Of a stretch of DNA of 64,000 nucleotides, positions 29,722 to 36,836 are shown piece by piece (the stretch's first letter is position 1; every line of letters begins with the position of its first letter). This DNA comes from JAWAAW01 sp964353335 (GTDB lineage Archaea; Nanobdellota; Nanobdellia; Woesearchaeales; ARS49): the NCBI GenBank assembly GCA_964353335.1, contig CAYGVI010000004.1, positions 1 to 64,000 on the forward strand, given 5' to 3'. The notes under the pieces were generated by a model. That model saw only the letters and a list, made by a program, of their open reading frames with translations. It was not told the origin of the DNA and made no database searches. The position numbers were made by a program, and so were the translations under genes.

Positions 29722-30252
29722 ATGAAAGACCCGTATAGGCTTTATGTGGGCGCAGGGTACAAGACATTTCTGTCAAAAGATGCAAAAGACCCGAATGCGC
29801 TTGAAGCCTATCTTACTGACAGCAAAAACATGGTGCTTCCATCCTGCCAGAATGTTTTCTTTGACACAAAATCCAAGCCAAAAATGCTGAAAAATGAGCT
29901 GAGGCCTGGAAAAGAAGTGCAAATAATGCGGGTTTTGTCAGGAGGAGAGTCATTGAGGGAAGGCAGCTTTGTCGTGGGAAAGGTTTTCCGCATTCCCTCG
30001 CTTGTTTACTCAGTGATTTCGCATGCAGTGTTAAAGAGCCAGGTAGAATACCGCTCTGCCCACTCAAAGGTTATCAATTCATATGGCGAAAAAATATTCG
30101 CTGCACAGCAAAAAGAGGACTTGCCGACAGAAGTAAGGGTTCGCGCAGAAATGGAGCAGACAATAAACGCATTCCCCAAGGAATTAACATTTGAACAGCT
30201 TGTCAAACAGCTCGCAGTGCACTTTATACTTAAAGAACGAATTAAAAAATAA
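29722..30252 (+). CDS. Unknown protein (176 aa)
   Basis: Unrecognised soluble protein, basic, with a mixed N-terminal half (YRLYVGAGYKTFLSKDAKD; RPGKEVQIMRVLSGGE) and a helical C-terminal half. The start at 29722 (MKDPYRL) is chosen because a TATA (AATTATATAAAC) lies about 22-32 nt upstream; the longer in-frame ORF would run through the inverted repeat and the promoter. It ends immediately beside the convergent rpl11 gene. Confidence 0.7.
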   Translation: MKDPYRLYVGAGYKTFLSKDAKDPNALEAYLTDSKNMVLPSCQNVFFDTKSKPKMLKNELRPGKEVQIMRVLSGGESLREGSFVVGKVFRIPSLVYSVISHAVLKSQVEYRSAHSKVINSYGEKIFAAQQKEDLPTEVRVRAEMEQTINAFPKELTFEQLVKQLAVHFILKERIKK

Positions 30253-31038
30253 TCACTTCTTCGCTTCTTCCTTCTTCGCGCCAGCAGCAGGGGCAGCGCC
30301 CTTTGCGCCGGCAGCACCTGGTGCGCCTCCTGGCGCAGCAGCTCCTTCCACTGGCAGGAATTCCTCGATAAGTATTGTCGGAATCTTTGCCTCGATGAGC
30401 TTTGCCTTGATTTCTCCACGCGGCTTGCCTGCCAGCTCTGCGATAATCTTCTTGGCGAGTGCTTCCAATTCAGCACGCCTCTTGGTAATGTCTTCCTGGA
30501 GCTTCTTCTTCTCCTCTTCGAGCTTCTTCAATTCCTCTGCTGTCAGCTCTGTCTTTTCTGCCTTGATTTCTGCTGCATAACCGCCTGCGGTAATCTCAGC
30601 GATAATTGCCCTTGGCTCTTTTCCTTCAACAAGAACTCCCATTGAATTGCACGTGCCGATGACTTCCTTGACCTTTGCGAACATGTCCTTGCCCAAAAGG
30701 GCGTCAGACTTCATCTTTGCGATTTTGATAATCTGTGGAATCTTCAAGTCAGCGACCTTGTCAACGTTTGGAGCGCCAGAACCCTTTTCAATTCCTGCTT
30801 CCTTCTTAATCAGAGCAGAAGAAGGCGGCGTGCCGACCTCAATCGTGAATGATTTGTCAGAAGTGTCAACAATAATCTTGACAGGCACCTGCATTCCCTT
30901 GAAAGCAGCAGTCTTCTTGTTGATTTCAGCGATAACCTGGCCGATATTGACGCCCATAGGTCCAAGTGCCGGTCCCAATGGCGGCGCTGCTGTTGCCTTT
31001 CCGCCTTCAACAAGCTGTTCTATGCTCTGCTTTGCCAT
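30253..31038 (-). CDS. rpl11: Large ribosomal subunit protein uL11 with long C-terminal extension
   Basis: Ribosomal stalk-base protein that binds 23S rRNA with the factor-binding site. Residues 1 to about 160 match uL11: GGKATAAPPLGPALGP near the N terminus, the FTIEVGTPPSSALI segment, and the KSDALLGKD rRNA-binding region. The protein is 261 residues, about 100 longer than most archaeal L11. The extra part is a charged helical/coiled-coil stretch (KLEEEKKKLQEDITKRRAELEA region), a small helical segment (PRGEIKAKLIEAKIP) and an Ala/Gly/Pro-rich tail ending EEAKK. It follows spt5 by 34 nt, the standard archaeal secE-spt5-rpl11 order; rpl1, rpl10 and rpl12 do not follow here. Confidence 0.95.
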   Translation of the reverse strand: MAKQSIEQLVEGGKATAAPPLGPALGPMGVNIGQVIAEINKKTAAFKGMQVPVKIIVDTSDKSFTIEVGTPPSSALIKKEAGIEKGSGAPNVDKVADLKIPQIIKIAKMKSDALLGKDMFAKVKEVIGTCNSMGVLVEGKEPRAIIAEITAGGYAAEIKAEKTELTAEELKKLEEEKKKLQEDITKRRAELEALAKKIIAELAGKPRGEIKAKLIEAKIPTILIEEFLPVEGAAAPGGAPGAAGAKGAAPAAGAKKEEAKK

Positions 31039-31072
31039 TTTAATCGTTCGACCTGTGAACTGTTTTTAAGCC

Positions 31073-31633
31073 TTATGGTCCAAGCGGTCCGAGAGGGCCG
31101 CCCCCACCACTCGGTGCCTCGGGTTCTTCTTCTTCGCCCTGGTTTTCTTCCTTTTCTCCGCCTGCGGTCTCTCGCCTGATTACCTTGACCGCGTCCATCC
31201 TGACCGTGATTGGAATCGGCACTGCCGCTCCGAGAAGCTCAACAACAACCTCTTCCTTTGACTTGTCTATGCGCGTAATCTTTGCCTGCTCGCGCTTGAA
31301 CGGGCCTGAAATAATTTCAACAATGTCATTCTTCCTGATGTCAACATCGCGCTTGACCTGCTCGAGCATGTGCTCAATTTCCTTGTACTCAATCTCCTTT
31401 GGAAGGATTCCGCGCGCATAAGGCACGTTAAATGCCGCCTGCTCTGCAGCCTGCCTGTCCAAAGCCTCGAGGAAAATATAGCCGCGCATGCCGTGCGGCC
31501 TTATGACTGCATAAACATCAAGGTTGCGCTTCTTTACATTGCTCGCCACAAAGTCCATGACCTGGTCCTCGCGGTTTGCAGTCGTGCGCAATGCGAAAAT
31601 GTGCGTTGCAATCTTTTTTTCTTCGTCTGCCAT
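31073..31633 (-). CDS. spt5: Transcription elongation factor Spt5 (NusG-like)
   Basis: Binds the RNA polymerase clamp (with Spt4) and increases processivity. The 186-residue protein has an NGN domain (about 10-95: IFALRTTANREDQV, RGYIFLEA) and a KOW domain (about 100-150: DIVEIISGPFKREQAKI). A C-terminal acidic stretch is followed by a Gly/Pro tail (GGGGPLGPLGP) that is not part of the usual fold. TATA-like elements lie at about 31676-31682 and 31688-31698. The gene sits between secE and rpl11, in the conserved archaeal order. Confidence 0.95.
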   Translation of the reverse strand: MADEEKKIATHIFALRTTANREDQVMDFVASNVKKRNLDVYAVIRPHGMRGYIFLEALDRQAAEQAAFNVPYARGILPKEIEYKEIEHMLEQVKRDVDIRKNDIVEIISGPFKREQAKITRIDKSKEEVVVELLGAAVPIPITVRMDAVKVIRRETAGGEKEENQGEEEEPEAPSGGGGPLGPLGP

Positions 31634-31704
31634 TTTTTCTCTTTACCCTAGCTCAGAATTTTTCTGGCCAGAAGAATACTTATGGTATCGAGATGGGCTT
31701 TAAA

Positions 31705-31758
31705 AAGGTTGCGGTTAGCAACCTTCGCCAATCGCAATTGGCCGCTGGGTTGCGGTTA
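31705..31758. repeat. A-A'-hairpin-A palindromic element at the secE stop
   Basis: AAGGTTGC (31705-31712) pairs with GCAACCTT (31718-31725). A second hairpin follows, GCCAAT/ATTGGC (31727-31732 with 31737-31742, loop CGCA). Then an 11-nt direct repeat of the first arm, GGTTGCGGTTA, appears (31707-31717 and 31748-31758). The last copy contains the reverse complement of the secE stop codon, so the element and the end of secE overlap. Confidence 0.72.
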
Positions 31759-32094
31759 AAGGATAAGCTCCTTGATAAAATGCACAAGGAAGCCGAGAAA
31801 TCCTATAATCGCTATGCCTATTCCTGAGACCTTGACAATTGTCTTGAATTCCTGCCTGTCAGGCCTCTTTGTTATCCTGAGGACACGCATGCATTCAATC
31901 ATAAAGCCCCTCAGCTTCTGCCACTTTGACTGCTTTATTTCTTCGGCATAAGTGCGCTTTGGGACGAAAACCTGCGTGGGCTCTGCAATCTTCTCAGGCT
32001 CTTTCTGAACTTCAGCCGGCACCTCATCTGTCCTTATCGGCTCAGAGGGCTGTGATGGTATTTCACTCCCTTCAGGCTTGTTTTCGTCTGCCAT
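31756..32094 (-). CDS. secE: Protein translocase subunit SecE/Sec61-gamma with acidic N-terminal extension
   Basis: Small clamp subunit of the Sec translocon in the cytoplasmic membrane. The C-terminal part matches SecE: a cytosolic amphipathic helix (ECMRVLRITKRPDRQEF) and one membrane helix (VSGIGIAIIGFLGFLVHFI). Archaeal SecE is usually about 60 residues; this protein has 112, with an extra Pro/Glu-rich N terminus of about 45 residues. The start at 32094 (MADENK) is preferred over one three codons upstream because the TATA (ATTTAAAC region, about 32116-32124) lies 22-30 nt before it. Followed by spt5 and rpl11. Confidence 0.92.
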   Translation of the reverse strand: MADENKPEGSEIPSQPSEPIRTDEVPAEVQKEPEKIAEPTQVFVPKRTYAEEIKQSKWQKLRGFMIECMRVLRITKRPDRQEFKTIVKVSGIGIAIIGFLGFLVHFIKELIL

Positions 32095-32123
32095 ACAGAA
32101 CAAAACCTATGCCCAGTTTAAAT

Positions 32124-32187
32124 AGATTTCGAGATTGCGCGGCAATCTCGAGATCTCCGCCAACTCTGTTGGCGACAGATTTCGAGA
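32124..32187. repeat. A-A'-hairpin-A palindromic element upstream of secE
   Basis: Same plan as the element at 31705. CGAGATTG/CAATCTCG (32130-32137 with 32143-32150, loop CGCGG) is followed by CGCCAAC/GTTGGCG (32158-32164 with 32168-32174, loop TCT). An 11-nt direct repeat AGATTTCGAGA brackets the structure (start 32124 and 32177-32187; the first copy reads AGATTTCGAGATTG). It fills the space between the secE TATA box and the stop of the next gene. Confidence 0.72.
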
Positions 32188-32190
32188 AAA

Positions 32191-32790
32191 TCACTTGAGC
32201 GCTTGTATAATTTGTTCGACTTTTTCTGCAATAACCGGCACTATTGCCCTATCTGAATCGCTATCTCTGAAATCAAAAAACATTTGTTTATTAAAACTCA
32301 TTATGTACATTGGATGGTTTTCGGGATTTGATTTCTTTTCAATACTAATCAATGACGGGATGGAATGACACGGCATGTTTCCAGGGGGTCTGTGCGATAA
32401 TGGATAAATTTCCAAATCAGGTTTAAGTAAGTGTGCGTGCCCTGAATCAAAGCCCTGCATTACAGCACGCGCGCCTGAAACTGAATCATACTTGAGCGAG
32501 TATTCTAAGGTGCGATAAGGAGCAATTTCTGGTTTTGCAACAAAGTAAACTGTTGCTGTTCGGTGCTGGGCTTTTGCTATTTCTTTCATTACGTTGTCTA
32601 TTTTTTTCCATTCTTCATTTGAAAGAAGTAGCGAGCTTTCAAAATCCCAAACTATTTCAGGGATTGCTGCTATTTTGTCGATAGTTTCGGCTGTTTCTTC
32701 TGCAGAAAGAGTTTTGTCGTAAAGCCCATTCTGTTTAATCATTTCCTCGACTTTTCCTATTCTGTGAATTATTGATTCCCCCACGGTCAT
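32191..32790 (-). CDS. Unknown protein, paralogue A (199 aa)
   Basis: Unrecognised. It is clearly paralogous to the next gene (32834-33442). Shared features in order: LSAEETAETIDKIAAIP against ISANEAASVIDRVATLP; a W-F segment; EYSLKYDSVSGA against KYSLDYGAVNGA; a Gly/Ala/Leu motif; IYP against IHP; and a C-terminal helix EKVEQIIQALK against KCLEQIVELLK. A TATA (TTTTATAAATAG, about 32810-32822) lies about 22-32 nt upstream, so it is transcribed separately from its paralogue. It lies between ftsZ and secE, which are usually neighbours. No function can be assigned. Confidence 0.72.
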   Translation of the reverse strand: MTVGESIIHRIGKVEEMIKQNGLYDKTLSAEETAETIDKIAAIPEIVWDFESSLLLSNEEWKKIDNVMKEIAKAQHRTATVYFVAKPEIAPYRTLEYSLKYDSVSGARAVMQGFDSGHAHLLKPDLEIYPLSHRPPGNMPCHSIPSLISIEKKSNPENHPMYIMSFNKQMFFDFRDSDSDRAIVPVIAEKVEQIIQALK

Positions 32791-32833
32791 AATTTCTTAG
32801 AAACGTGCAGCTATTTATAAAACTGCGGAGAAA

Positions 32834-33442
32834 TTATTTGAGCAATTCAACAATCTGCTCAAGGCACTTATCGATAAAAGATACTGTTTTTGCCCCGAGT
32901 TCATGACCGACCTTTTGGACTCGAAGATTATACTTTCCAGGAGCAGACTGTTTTTTGACTGTGACCAAAGGCCATAAATATGTTTTGCCATTGCGTGGAT
33001 GAATTTCTGTAGACAAGCCCAGAGTCTGACAGTAAACTAATGCATTGCCTTCAATAAATCCCTTCTTGTTGACAATCTCAGCTCCGTTAACCGCGCCGTA
33101 ATCCAGAGAGTATTTAATCCTGTGTTCCTGGGCAATTAAGGGGTACTGCATGTTTAAAACTTGTGCGGAAGGGTGCTTTTCTTTTGTCACTAATTTCATT
33201 GCGGCATTGATTGCCTGCGCATCTGTTTTATTAAGCAGCGAAAAAAACATGAAACTCCAATCCATCATGGGCAGTGTTGCCACCCTGTCAATTACTGAAG
33301 CAGCTTCATTTGCAGAAATCACTTTGTTAATAATGCCGCCGGTATTATGATAATCTCCCGGTTCAGCGCTGCCACACACTCTGGCAACACCATCATAAAG
33401 TTCCCTCTCGAAATTACGATCTGAAGAATCTCCTTTGCCCAT
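32834..33442 (-). CDS. Unknown protein, paralogue B (202 aa)
   Basis: Unrecognised; a tandem duplicate of the preceding-coordinate gene with the same helix-beta-helix arrangement (see paralogue A). It differs by an N-terminal extension (MGKGDSSDRNFERELYDGV) and a more basic C-terminal half. It has its own TATA element (ATATTTATAAGTAG, about 33462-33475). Both copies have separate promoters, which suggests separate regulation after duplication. Confidence 0.72.
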   Translation of the reverse strand: MGKGDSSDRNFERELYDGVARVCGSAEPGDYHNTGGIINKVISANEAASVIDRVATLPMMDWSFMFFSLLNKTDAQAINAAMKLVTKEKHPSAQVLNMQYPLIAQEHRIKYSLDYGAVNGAEIVNKKGFIEGNALVYCQTLGLSTEIHPRNGKTYLWPLVTVKKQSAPGKYNLRVQKVGHELGAKTVSFIDKCLEQIVELLK

Positions 33443-33496
33443 CTTATGCCATAAATTCCTAGCTACTTATAAATATTAGGAGAAAAAAACAAAAAA

Positions 33497-34624
33497 TCAG
33501 TCTGGATCAACAAACTCAATGCCCAAGTCGTTCTCCAGCTCTTTCTTCTCAACTGAAGAGAGCGTCTTTGTCGAGCCAAAGATTTGCGGGCTCTTAACAC
33601 CCGTAACAATCAGCATGACTCTCAAAGAGCTTCCCAAATCCTCGTAAATTTGGGCTCCCCAGATTATTTTGGCGTCTTCAGCCAAGCGAGACGACACGGT
33701 CTCAACGACCTTGCGCGCCTCTGAAAGAGTCATGTCCTTTGAGCCTGAAATGTTAATCAAGGCCCCTGAAGCTCCTGTGATGTCAACATCAAGCAATGGG
33801 TTTGAAATTGCCTTTTCAACAGCTTCTGTTGCCCTGTTTTCGCTGTCGCTTTCGCCAACGCCAATCAAAGCCACTCCGCCGTTCCTCATAACCGCCCTAA
33901 TATCTGCAAAGTCAAGGTTGACAAGCCCTGCCCTGGTAACCAATTCCGCGATTCCTTTCACAGCGTTTGTCAATATTTCATCCGCGACCTTGAACGCAGT
34001 GTGCAATGGCAAGTCAGGAGCTAATTCAAGCAATTTATCGTTCGGAATCACAATCAAAGTGTCAACGAGCTGTTCCATTTTCTCAAGCCCGATAACCGCG
34101 TTCTCATATCTGCGGTTTCCTTCCATTGTGAAAGGCATTGTGACAACTCCGACTGTCAGTGCGCCCATTTTCTTTGCCACATCAGCAACTATTGGAGCGC
34201 TTCCTGTTCCTGTCCCTCCGCCAAGCCCGCAGGTGATGAACACCATGTCCGCGCCCTGCAAAGCTGCCTTGATATCGTGCTCATTTTCGCGCGCTGCCTC
34301 CTCTCCCACCTTGGGGTCAGAGCCTGCGCCAAGCCCTTTTGTCGTCTCCCTTCCTATGAGAATCTTCTTGTCAGCAGTAGTATACAATAAGTCCTGCGCA
34401 TCTGTGTTGATTCCAATAGTCTCAGAACCCTGGATTCCGACCTCAGTAATGCGGTTAATCGTGTTGTTTCCGCCGCCTCCGCACCCGACAACCTTGATTG
34501 TCGCCCTTTGCTTTGAAAGCAGTTCCTCAAGCTCGGCATCAGCCGCGGTCGGGCTCTGGGACCTTTTCTGTGTCAATTTCGGGTCGTTTGTTGCTGCAGA
34601 ACTTATTGGTCGTGCGAAGTCCAT
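33497..34624 (-). CDS. ftsZ: Cell division protein FtsZ
   Basis: Tubulin-like GTPase that forms the division ring at mid-cell. The 375-residue protein has the GTP-binding landmarks VVGCGGGGNNTINR, the tubulin signature GGGTGTGSAP, NRRYENAVIG, and a synergy-loop region (ADEILTNAVKGIAELVT; NLDFADIRAVM). The N-terminal 40 residues are a polar, poorly conserved linker. The short C-terminal tail ends IEFVDPD. A TATA (CTTAAATAG, about 34673-34681) and a GGTGAGG ribosome site lie upstream of the ATG. In many euryarchaea ftsZ is followed directly by secE; here two paralogous unknown genes intervene. Confidence 0.97.
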   Translation of the reverse strand: MDFARPISSAATNDPKLTQKRSQSPTAADAELEELLSKQRATIKVVGCGGGGNNTINRITEVGIQGSETIGINTDAQDLLYTTADKKILIGRETTKGLGAGSDPKVGEEAARENEHDIKAALQGADMVFITCGLGGGTGTGSAPIVADVAKKMGALTVGVVTMPFTMEGNRRYENAVIGLEKMEQLVDTLIVIPNDKLLELAPDLPLHTAFKVADEILTNAVKGIAELVTRAGLVNLDFADIRAVMRNGGVALIGVGESDSENRATEAVEKAISNPLLDVDITGASGALINISGSKDMTLSEARKVVETVSSRLAEDAKIIWGAQIYEDLGSSLRVMLIVTGVKSPQIFGSTKTLSSVEKKELENDLGIEFVDPD

Positions 34625-34698
34625 ATTGCCCTCACCCTGTTTTTAATGTTAATCCAGCGTCAATTCCAGAACTATTTAAGCTTTATTGTAGTGCAGTC

Positions 34699-35325
34699 TC
34701 ACACAATCTTGTATTCTTCACTGAGCCTTGCAAACGCCCTGTGTATCTTTGCCTCAAACCCTTTTTTGATTTTCACCTGGGGCTGGAAGACAGTTGTCCT
34801 GTAGCCAAAGCGCTTCAGGTCAACGACGATGGGATACTTGTCACAACCGACATTCGGCTCTCTCCACTCGCGCACAAGCACGTTTTCATCATTGATGCCA
34901 AAGAAAGGGACCTCCCATTCGATAAGCGCCTTCTCAAGTATGCCGATGCGGTTCCAGAACATCCTGTCATTAACAGGACCATAATCCTTGAGCCTCTTTG
35001 CAGGGGTGCCGTCAGAGTTCTTTGCCAGCTCGCAGGTTATAAGGTCTCCGCTCTTGGAAAAGCTCCTTCCTGTGACGTGAACAAAATAGTCACGGATACG
35101 GACAGGCATCTCCGCAACATGGTGTTCATAATTGAACTTTTCAAGCGCGTTAAGGTCGCCTGTGCCGAACTTAATCTTCAGAAGCAGTTTTCCAACCAAA
35201 GTATTCCATTGCGGCTTGACTATTTTCCCGGCAGTGTTTCCCTGCCTGTAAACCTCGCGGTAATATCCATCGCCAATCTTCACGCCTGCGGCAATTACCC
35301 CGCTGACTGTTGTCTCCCCACTCAT
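34699..35325 (-). CDS. YrbL/PhoP-regulated-like protein (tentative)
   Basis: A 208-residue soluble protein with weak resemblance to the YrbL-PhoP_reg family (predicted kinase-like): DGYYREVYRQGNTAGKIVKP near the N terminus looks like a Gly-rich loop plus Lys, followed by an ALIEWEVPFFGINDENVLV segment and PIVVDLKRFGYRTT. Family assignment is from memory of the motif pattern and is uncertain. An upstream TTG at 35331 is an alternative start. It lies 30 nt downstream of the retropepsin-like gene and is probably in its operon. Confidence 0.5.
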   Translation of the reverse strand: MSGETTVSGVIAAGVKIGDGYYREVYRQGNTAGKIVKPQWNTLVGKLLLKIKFGTGDLNALEKFNYEHHVAEMPVRIRDYFVHVTGRSFSKSGDLITCELAKNSDGTPAKRLKDYGPVNDRMFWNRIGILEKALIEWEVPFFGINDENVLVREWREPNVGCDKYPIVVDLKRFGYRTTVFQPQVKIKKGFEAKIHRAFARLSEEYKIV

Positions 35326-35354
35326 CTGCAAACGCTTCTAGAACGCTGTTTTTA

Positions 35355-35723
35355 TTATTTTGCCTTTTCAGACTGCCCAATTGAGAGTATTCCTTTTGCC
35401 GGCTCCATCAAAGTCCTGGCGCCTGCAAGCAGTTCCATCCCAATAAGCGCAAAATCAGAATCTGTCGCGACAACGGCTATCTCCTGTTCCCTCTCAAGCC
35501 ACCTTGCCTTTGCGGTGAACACCCCTGTCTGAACAATGCTGCCATCTGCCATTGCATAATCAACCCAGCCAATCCTCTTAAGCCCAAGCTCGCTGATGCG
35601 CGCCGAAGGGAGCAGCAGGGCGCCATTGAATCCTGTGTCAACAAGGGCTTCCACTTCAGAACCGCTGACGCCTATTTCCGCAAATGGAAGGCCAAGAAAG
35701 TATCTTGTTCTCATTGTTTTCAC
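35355..35723 (-). CDS. Retropepsin-like (clan AA) aspartic protease
   Basis: A 122-residue protein of the single-domain retroviral-type aspartic protease fold. The catalytic motif VDTGFNGALLLP is at about residues 28-39, and the flap region is YAMADGSIVQTGVF. Such proteins act as dimers, each subunit giving one Asp. The GTG start overlaps the stop of the preceding small gene (GTGA), a tight coupling. It may process a cellular or partner protein; the natural target of these archaeal and bacterial single-domain forms is generally unknown. Confidence 0.82.
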   Translation of the reverse strand: MKTMRTRYFLGLPFAEIGVSGSEVEALVDTGFNGALLLPSARISELGLKRIGWVDYAMADGSIVQTGVFTAKARWLEREQEIAVVATDSDFALIGMELLAGARTLMEPAKGILSIGQSEKAK

Positions 35724-35950
35724 GCGTGAAGCGCGCCTATTACAAATGCAGCCTTTGAGCCGACCCTCTTGAAATAGAACTCTTTCTTCGGATATTTTGC
35801 CTGGCCTGCCCGCGACGCCTCAATCACCGTGTTGCCGACAAAGAACTCACCTGTTTCAGTGTCAATCGCGACAATCTTCCCTTCCTGCCCCTTGAGCTGG
35901 TTTTTTATTCTGTTGTACACGCTTTCACCAGCCGCGCTCTTTTCAGCCAT
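35720..35950 (-). CDS. Small partner of the retropepsin-like protein (76 aa)
   Basis: Small soluble protein with a beta-rich core: GKIVAIDTETGEFFVGNTV, then KYPKKEFYFKRVGSKAAFVIG. From memory, similar small proteins occur directly upstream of clan AA proteases in other genomes, resembling a DUF5678-type or antitoxin-sized partner; this needs a search. It is the first gene of a three-gene run (this gene, protease, YrbL-like), with a TATA (ATATTTATAAGTC, about 35972-35984) about 25 nt upstream of the ATG. Confidence 0.72.
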   Translation of the reverse strand: MAEKSAAGESVYNRIKNQLKGQEGKIVAIDTETGEFFVGNTVIEASRAGQAKYPKKEFYFKRVGSKAAFVIGALHA

Positions 35951-36023
35951 AAAAGTTTAACATGCGCTTCTGACTTATAAATATTGCGTTTTGTCGTCGG
36001 AAAGTTTCCGGAGAAATCGAATC

Positions 36024-36836
36024 TTATTTGGCAGGCGCTTTCTTCTCTGTTGGCTTTTTCTCAGAAGGCGCTTTCTCAGCAGCAGGCAGCGCCGAACTGC
36101 GGTTCGGCTGGTCTGCAACAGTCTCGCTTCGCTCGCCTTTTGCAGGCTCTTTCTTTTCAGGAGACTTCTTCTCTGCAGCAGGCTTTGCGTCTGCCTTTTT
36201 CTCAGCAGTCTTTATCTCAGCATCAATGCCTGTCAATTCCTTTACTTTCTTCTGCAGTTCAGGGACAATCTCCTTTGGCAATTCCTGCTTGAGCTCAATC
36301 TTTGCCTTTGTGCCTTCAATCTCCATCTTCTCAGGAGCGAGGTTCAGGAGCATTGCGAAAACAGCCTTGAGCTGCTCCTTCTTGTCTGTCACAATGCCCT
36401 TGACCTTGACTTCGTAAACAATTTCGCGGCCTGCAAGGGGATGATTAAAGTCAACCATCACCCTGCCGCCTGTGACCTGCCTTATTGTGCAAACCATTCC
36501 GTCAATGTTCAACTGCAATCCTGGAACTGGCTGTATCTTCTGCTCCAAAAACTTCTTCGCAGGAACCATCTGGATAAGCTTGGCGTTTTTCTTGCCAAAT
36601 GCCTTTTCAGGAGCAAGCTCAACCTTGAAATTGCCAGGCTCTTTTCCGATTATCTGCTCTTCAAGCCCCTTGAGAAGCTGTCCTTGCCCAATAACCACAA
36701 CAACAGGGCCGTACTGGGCCTTTGGAAGCTCGTGCTCCTTTGCGATTTTCTCGTCTGTTGTGTCAAAGATAAGCCCGCTGTCCTTAACAATACCGGTGTA
36801 TTCAATCTCCACAAAATCATTTGCTTTAATGGGCAT
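36024..36836 (-). CDS. FKBP-type peptidyl-prolyl isomerase, long archaeal form
   Basis: Catalyses proline isomerisation and probably acts as a folding helper. It is 270 residues: an FKBP domain with an IF insert (about 1-155; VEIEYTGIVKDSG, VVVIGQGQLLKGLEEQIIG, FNHPLAGREIVYEVKV), then an archaeal-type C-terminal domain (about 158-205). A long Lys/Glu/Ala/Pro tail follows. Within the tail, at about 36091-36145, lies a palindrome-rich segment encoding GERSETVADQPNRSSAL, unlike the surrounding EKK-rich sequence. The ATG at 36836 is preferred over a GTG at 36842; both lie inside the end of cmk, so the two genes overlap and are probably coupled. Confidence 0.92.
   Translation of the reverse strand: MPIKANDFVEIEYTGIVKDSGLIFDTTDEKIAKEHELPKAQYGPVVVVIGQGQLLKGLEEQIIGKEPGNFKVELAPEKAFGKKNAKLIQMVPAKKFLEQKIQPVPGLQLNIDGMVCTIRQVTGGRVMVDFNHPLAGREIVYEVKVKGIVTDKKEQLKAVFAMLLNLAPEKMEIEGTKAKIELKQELPKEIVPELQKKVKELTGIDAEIKTAEKKADAKPAAEKKSPEKKEPAKGERSETVADQPNRSSALPAAEKAPSEKKPTEKKAPAK

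Noticed and set aside
33669..34646. 325-codon plus-strand frame opposite ftsZ
   Set aside because: Shadow of ftsZ; Ser/Pro/Ala-rich peptide with no family signal.
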